Shown in pieces: positions 1 through 12,500 of a DNA stretch of 12,500 nucleotides. The DNA comes from Baffinella frigidus (lineage: Eukaryota > Cryptophyceae > Cryptomonadales > Baffinellaceae). The stretch spans positions 66,242-78,741 of the forward strand of contig MU646664.1 of the NCBI GenBank assembly GCA_026770585.1, read 5' to 3'. The notes below the pieces were generated by a model. It ran no database searches and was not told the origin of the DNA. It worked only from the letters and a program-made list of their open reading frames with translations. Every line of letters begins with the position of its first letter. Within the stretch, counting starts at the first letter, position 1. The position numbers and the translations under genes were made by a program.

Positions 1-392
1 GATAATAGTCTGTCAAGCCGACTGAGAGCAGCACCGCCCCCGCGAGTTCCGCCAACTGTCCGCGTATCGGTGCGCGCCTCACCACACAGCGGGCTACGAA
101 GGGATTTTCGGGCAGAAAATGCCCGAGTTTCCGTTACCTTATCCGTAGGAACTCCCCTATGTCCCTACGGGTTGCCTATCGTGTCTTATCGCGTATGGGT
201 CATTCGGGCTCACCAAGATGGTGAGCCCGAATAGACGGAGACAGACCTGGTGCGACTGCTTATGCTGCAGCACCACCAGCTCTTTCCCGCTCCAAAGTCA
301 ACGAATTTGTACCACAGGCCCAGAACGACAACTTGAGAATAGTCTGTCAAGCCGACTGAGAGCAGCACCGCCCCCGCGATTTCCGCCAACTG
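1..392. repeat. Direct repeat pair 1-59 and 334-392 flanking foldback DNA
   Basis: The segment 1-59 recurs almost base for base at 334-392, with both containing ATAGTCTGTCAAGCCGACTG. Between them lie small hairpins (for example CCGTAGG/CCTACGG near 147-175) and the long palindrome at 202-232. The block looks like a nested or duplicated repetitive element; no gene is supported. Confidence 0.7.
202..232. repeat. Perfect 14-bp-arm palindrome
   Basis: ATTCGGGCTCACCA, loop AGA, TGGTGAGCCCGAAT. A shorter related palindrome, CTCACCAA-A-TTGGTGAG, occurs at 420-436, so this is probably a shared piece of one repeat family. Confidence 0.85.
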
Positions 393-465
393 TTTTTGGA
401 GCGGAAAAGAGCCCTGCCTCACCAAATTGGTGAGCCCGAATCAGTCTGGGACAGAGCTCGTGCTT
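385..465. repeat. Dispersed repeat, related to 5840-5955 and inverted 250-330
   Basis: TTTGGAGCGG..AGAGCC..CACCAAATTG.TGAG and the following A(T)AGNCTG.GA.AGAGCT recur at 5876-5952. The 5' part of that copy (GTGGTACAAATTCGTCAAC) is found inverted at about 283-330. This is a non-coding dispersed family of unknown type. Confidence 0.65.
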
Positions 466-490
466 CTCGAAAGCGTGTCTGAGTTAACTA

Positions 491-626
491 GCTCTGTCTC
501 ACTTAAATCGGACTCCTCATCTGACGAGCTCGGAAGTTGATTTCCCTGTTTTGTGGTACAAATCCTTCAACTTTTGGCCGTGGTAACTGAGAAAATGAGG
601 AGCCTGATTTAACTGAGATAGAGCTT
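491..626. mobile_element. Foldback (MITE-like) element with ~31-bp imperfect terminal inverted repeats
   Basis: The left end beginning GCTCTGTCTCACTTAAATCG (about 491) is the imperfect reverse complement of the right end GATTTAACTGAGATAGAGCT (to about 625). There is no coding capacity, and a clear target duplication is not seen. Its interior shares GTGGTACAAAT..TTCAACTTT with the dispersed family at 283-330 and 5840-5955. Confidence 0.6.
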
Positions 627-843
627 TGAAAAGGAAACATAGTGCTGAGTTGATATGGTGTTTACTAATAATTACGGTCCACCTAGAAGTTCGCAATCTT
701 GCAACTTCGAAGTTCGCTTTGGCCAAGTCCTACCACATTGGCTCTAGTGCTGAGTTGATGGGTTCTGGCACCACACCAACCGTCGTGGGACTCTCTTCCA
801 TTACCTTCCCTCCACTGATGGGGGTTTCCCTTGCTCGATGCAG
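627..843. other. Unassigned non-coding stretch upstream of first Cys-box relic
   Basis: I recognise no gene, array or element. It ends at an AG (GATGCAG) directly before the first Cys-box relic, as an intron would. Confidence 0.4.
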
Positions 844-909
844 GCCGTCGCACCTCGACAAATCCTCGGCGGGGTATGTGGGGTTGGAGAATCTCGGGGC
901 AACGTGCCA
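844..909 (+). pseudogene. Relic 1 of the USP Cys-box exon (5' part)
   Basis: After an AG it reads [20 protein letters not shown] then CH, closely matching exon 1 ([21 protein letters not shown]). Homology stops at the Cys/His codons, where a foldback element begins (913-1136). Weak remains of the exon's continuation (ACACGAACTCCAC, CACATGTCC) follow the element at about 1139-1165. Confidence 0.8.
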
Positions 910-912
910 TTG

Positions 913-1136
913 TAGATTTCGGGTTAGCGTGGAATATAGATCAAATCGTTTTTTTTTAAAAAAAAAACGCGACCATTTTTACGTCAATCTCAAGTTTTAT
1001 GCTATCTTACACATCGATTTGATGACAAGATCGCACCCCCACCCATAACATGTCACAAAACGATCCATTGTTACGTTTTTTCGTTCCCCGATCTGCCGAC
1101 CTGATCTCGAAAAAATCTGCGCTAACCCGAAATCTA
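913..1136. mobile_element. MITE-like foldback, 17-bp perfect TIR, inside Cys-box relic 1
   Basis: TAGATTTCGGGTTAGCG at 913-929 is the exact reverse complement of 1120-1136, and pairing extends imperfectly for about 20 bp more. About 224 bp, non-coding, with a T9A10 palindrome at 949-967. CCAT occurs on both outer flanks and could be the target duplication; TA is the alternative. Confidence 0.75.
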
Positions 1137-1303
1137 CCATACACGAACTCCACATGTCCAGAACCGTTCAAAATTTCCTGAATTGTTCCAGCAACACGCC
1201 AAAAGTCAACGGCCCGCCGCTGCAACAATGTGGAATGTGTACCACGAAACACTAAAGCGAAACGTCGCGTTCTGAAATTGCCACTTGTGGTCTGGCGTGG
1301 CAG

Positions 1304-1538
1304 GCCGTCGCAGCCCGAGAAGCCTTCGGCGGGGTAGAGTGCTGTGCAGAGAAGTTGGCCACCGAAAAATGGAGAAATGGGAAAATTGGAGCCATTTTGT
1401 CCACTTTTGAGAATTTCATGGTACAAAATTTCACAAAAGTTGACAAAATGGCTCCAATTTCTCGATTTTCCATTATTTCTCGTGGCCAACTTCTCTGCAC
1501 AGCGCTCTACGTGGGCTGAAGAACCTCGGGGCGACGTG
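1304..1538 (+). pseudogene. Relic 2 of the USP Cys-box exon, split by a MITE
   Basis: 1304-1336 reads PSQPEKPSAG up to GGGGTA; 1508-1538 resumes TACGTGGGCTGAAG, reading [12 protein letters not shown]. The two parts join precisely when the 171-bp foldback (1337-1507) and one TA are removed. After GATCD the exon homology is lost. Confidence 0.85.
1337..1507. mobile_element. 171-bp MITE, near-complete palindrome with TA target duplication
   Basis: GAGTGCTGTGCAGAGAAGTT... at the left end matches the inverted right end (GAGCGCTGTGCAGAGAAGTT) with one mismatch, and pairing continues across most of the element to the middle. TA flanks both sides (1335-1336, 1508-1509), as in Tc1/mariner-type MITEs. 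No ORF of its own; both strands give similar reading frames because of the palindrome. Confidence 0.88.
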
Positions 1539-11980
<10,442 letters not shown>

Positions 11981-12122
11981 GTGCCTCCCGGACCAGAGAG
12001 AAAGAGTTCTTTATTGACGACCATCTTGTCCGGATCCACCTCATCATGGCTCAGATGATTTTGGTGGACCGGCCTCGCGCCACGAGAGTTGCCTCCCGGA
12101 CCACCTCCCGAACCTCCCGATC
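11981..12122. other. Stretch after last exon, Pro-codon-rich repeats
   Basis: GCCTCCCGGACCA occurs twice (about 11983 and 12091) and CTCCCGAACCTCCCGA recurs near 12106 and 12262. It may be intron or a degraded proline-rich coding repeat; I cannot decide. Confidence 0.35.
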
Positions 12123-12260
12123 CTAGACCTGAGGGTGGTCAATCGCAAAAGTCAACTACCCAGTGCCGCACGGTCAACTTATGGAAGAATAGCCCGTGTT
12201 CGGGCTATTCTGCACGGGTGTCAACTTATGATTGCTCCCGGTCACGTCTAAAGTAGCACC
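12123..12260. mobile_element. Foldback element, second copy, with strong central hairpin
   Basis: Related in order and content to 7219-7354. The centre is a perfect hairpin AGAATAGCCCG-TGTT-CGGGCTATTCT (12186-12211), and outer arms pair imperfectly (AAAGTCAAC versus inverted AAGTTGACA). Confidence 0.68.
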
Positions 12261-12500
12261 TCCCGAACCTCCCGAACCACCGCCATCGTGCGCATGCCGG
12301 GGATCACCACCCATCGTTGTTTGCACTACAGTAAAAACTCTACAGGGTCGCTTTACAGTAAAAATCGCTCGGGTTGTTTTACAGTAAAAATTCGGGTTGC
12401 TTCACAGGACGACGCTACAGGAGACGCACCCCGGGGGCATGCCCGGGATCACCCCCCGGCGCGTCTGCTGACTCTAGCGGCTATACGTATGCGCCATTTG
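12261..12500. repeat. Terminal stretch: three ACAGTAAAAA repeats and a duplicated GGGGATCACC segment
   Basis: ACAGTAAAAA occurs near 12329, 12355 and 12381. GCATGCC.GGGATCACC occurs near 12292 and 12437. No gene or splice-consistent exon is recognised. Confidence 0.55.

Noticed and set aside
626-1048. 140-codon plus-strand open frame starting ATGAAAAGGAAACAT-like
   Set aside because: It only contains the Cys-box relic in the middle; the rest has no family signature and ends inside a foldback element.
11981-12056. Extending exon 19 to the in-frame TGA as the gene's C-terminus
   Set aside because: The added residues (VPPGPERKSSLLTT...) show no family similarity and a GT donor is available; it is left as an alternative only.

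Overview
The window looks like nuclear DNA of a microbial eukaryote, most likely an alga. It carries one intron-rich gene. The intronic seven-base repeats are variants of the TTTAGGG/CCCTAAA telomere type, used by green plants, green algae, dinoflagellates and several other protists. From memory only, prasinophyte green algae such as Cymbomonas and dinoflagellates fit this style, so the taxon is low confidence. There is no bacterial-type gene, RNA gene or CRISPR array.

The coding content is one plus-strand gene for a ubiquitin-specific protease (peptidase C19, USP9X/USP34-like). I read it by hand as 19 short exons from 1822 to 11980. Every junction is phase-consistent and there is no internal stop: 1375 coding nt, about 458 residues. 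The exons give the USP core in order: Cys box (TGC 1883-1885), the EYLNMLFDKLE block, FGGKVVNQIICK, LEGDNKYFC, LILHLKRFEFDFDYMKK, His box (CAC 8943-8945) and WFLFND (from 9999). The gene appears to enter from the left and probably leaves on the right. Its 5' and 3' ends are not visible.

The 18 introns make up most of the locus and are largely degenerate telomere-type heptamers. G-rich forms lie after donors and C-rich forms lie before acceptors, often ending directly in the acceptor AG. Each array tends to be dominated by its own variant (CCCTAAA, CCCTCAA, CCCGAAA, CCCCAAA, TCTAGGG, GGGTTGA). At least eight exons also have partial or degenerate extra copies in adjacent introns or upstream, some separated from the main copy almost only by synonymous changes.

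Layout: 1-843 is a patchwork of dispersed foldback repeats. 844-1821 holds two broken Cys-box exon relics, each split by a MITE-like foldback element. 1822-11980 is the protease gene with its repeat-filled introns, including a third MITE in a His-box exon relic. 11981-12500 holds a foldback related to one at 7219-7354, then short tandem repeats, with no confident exon.
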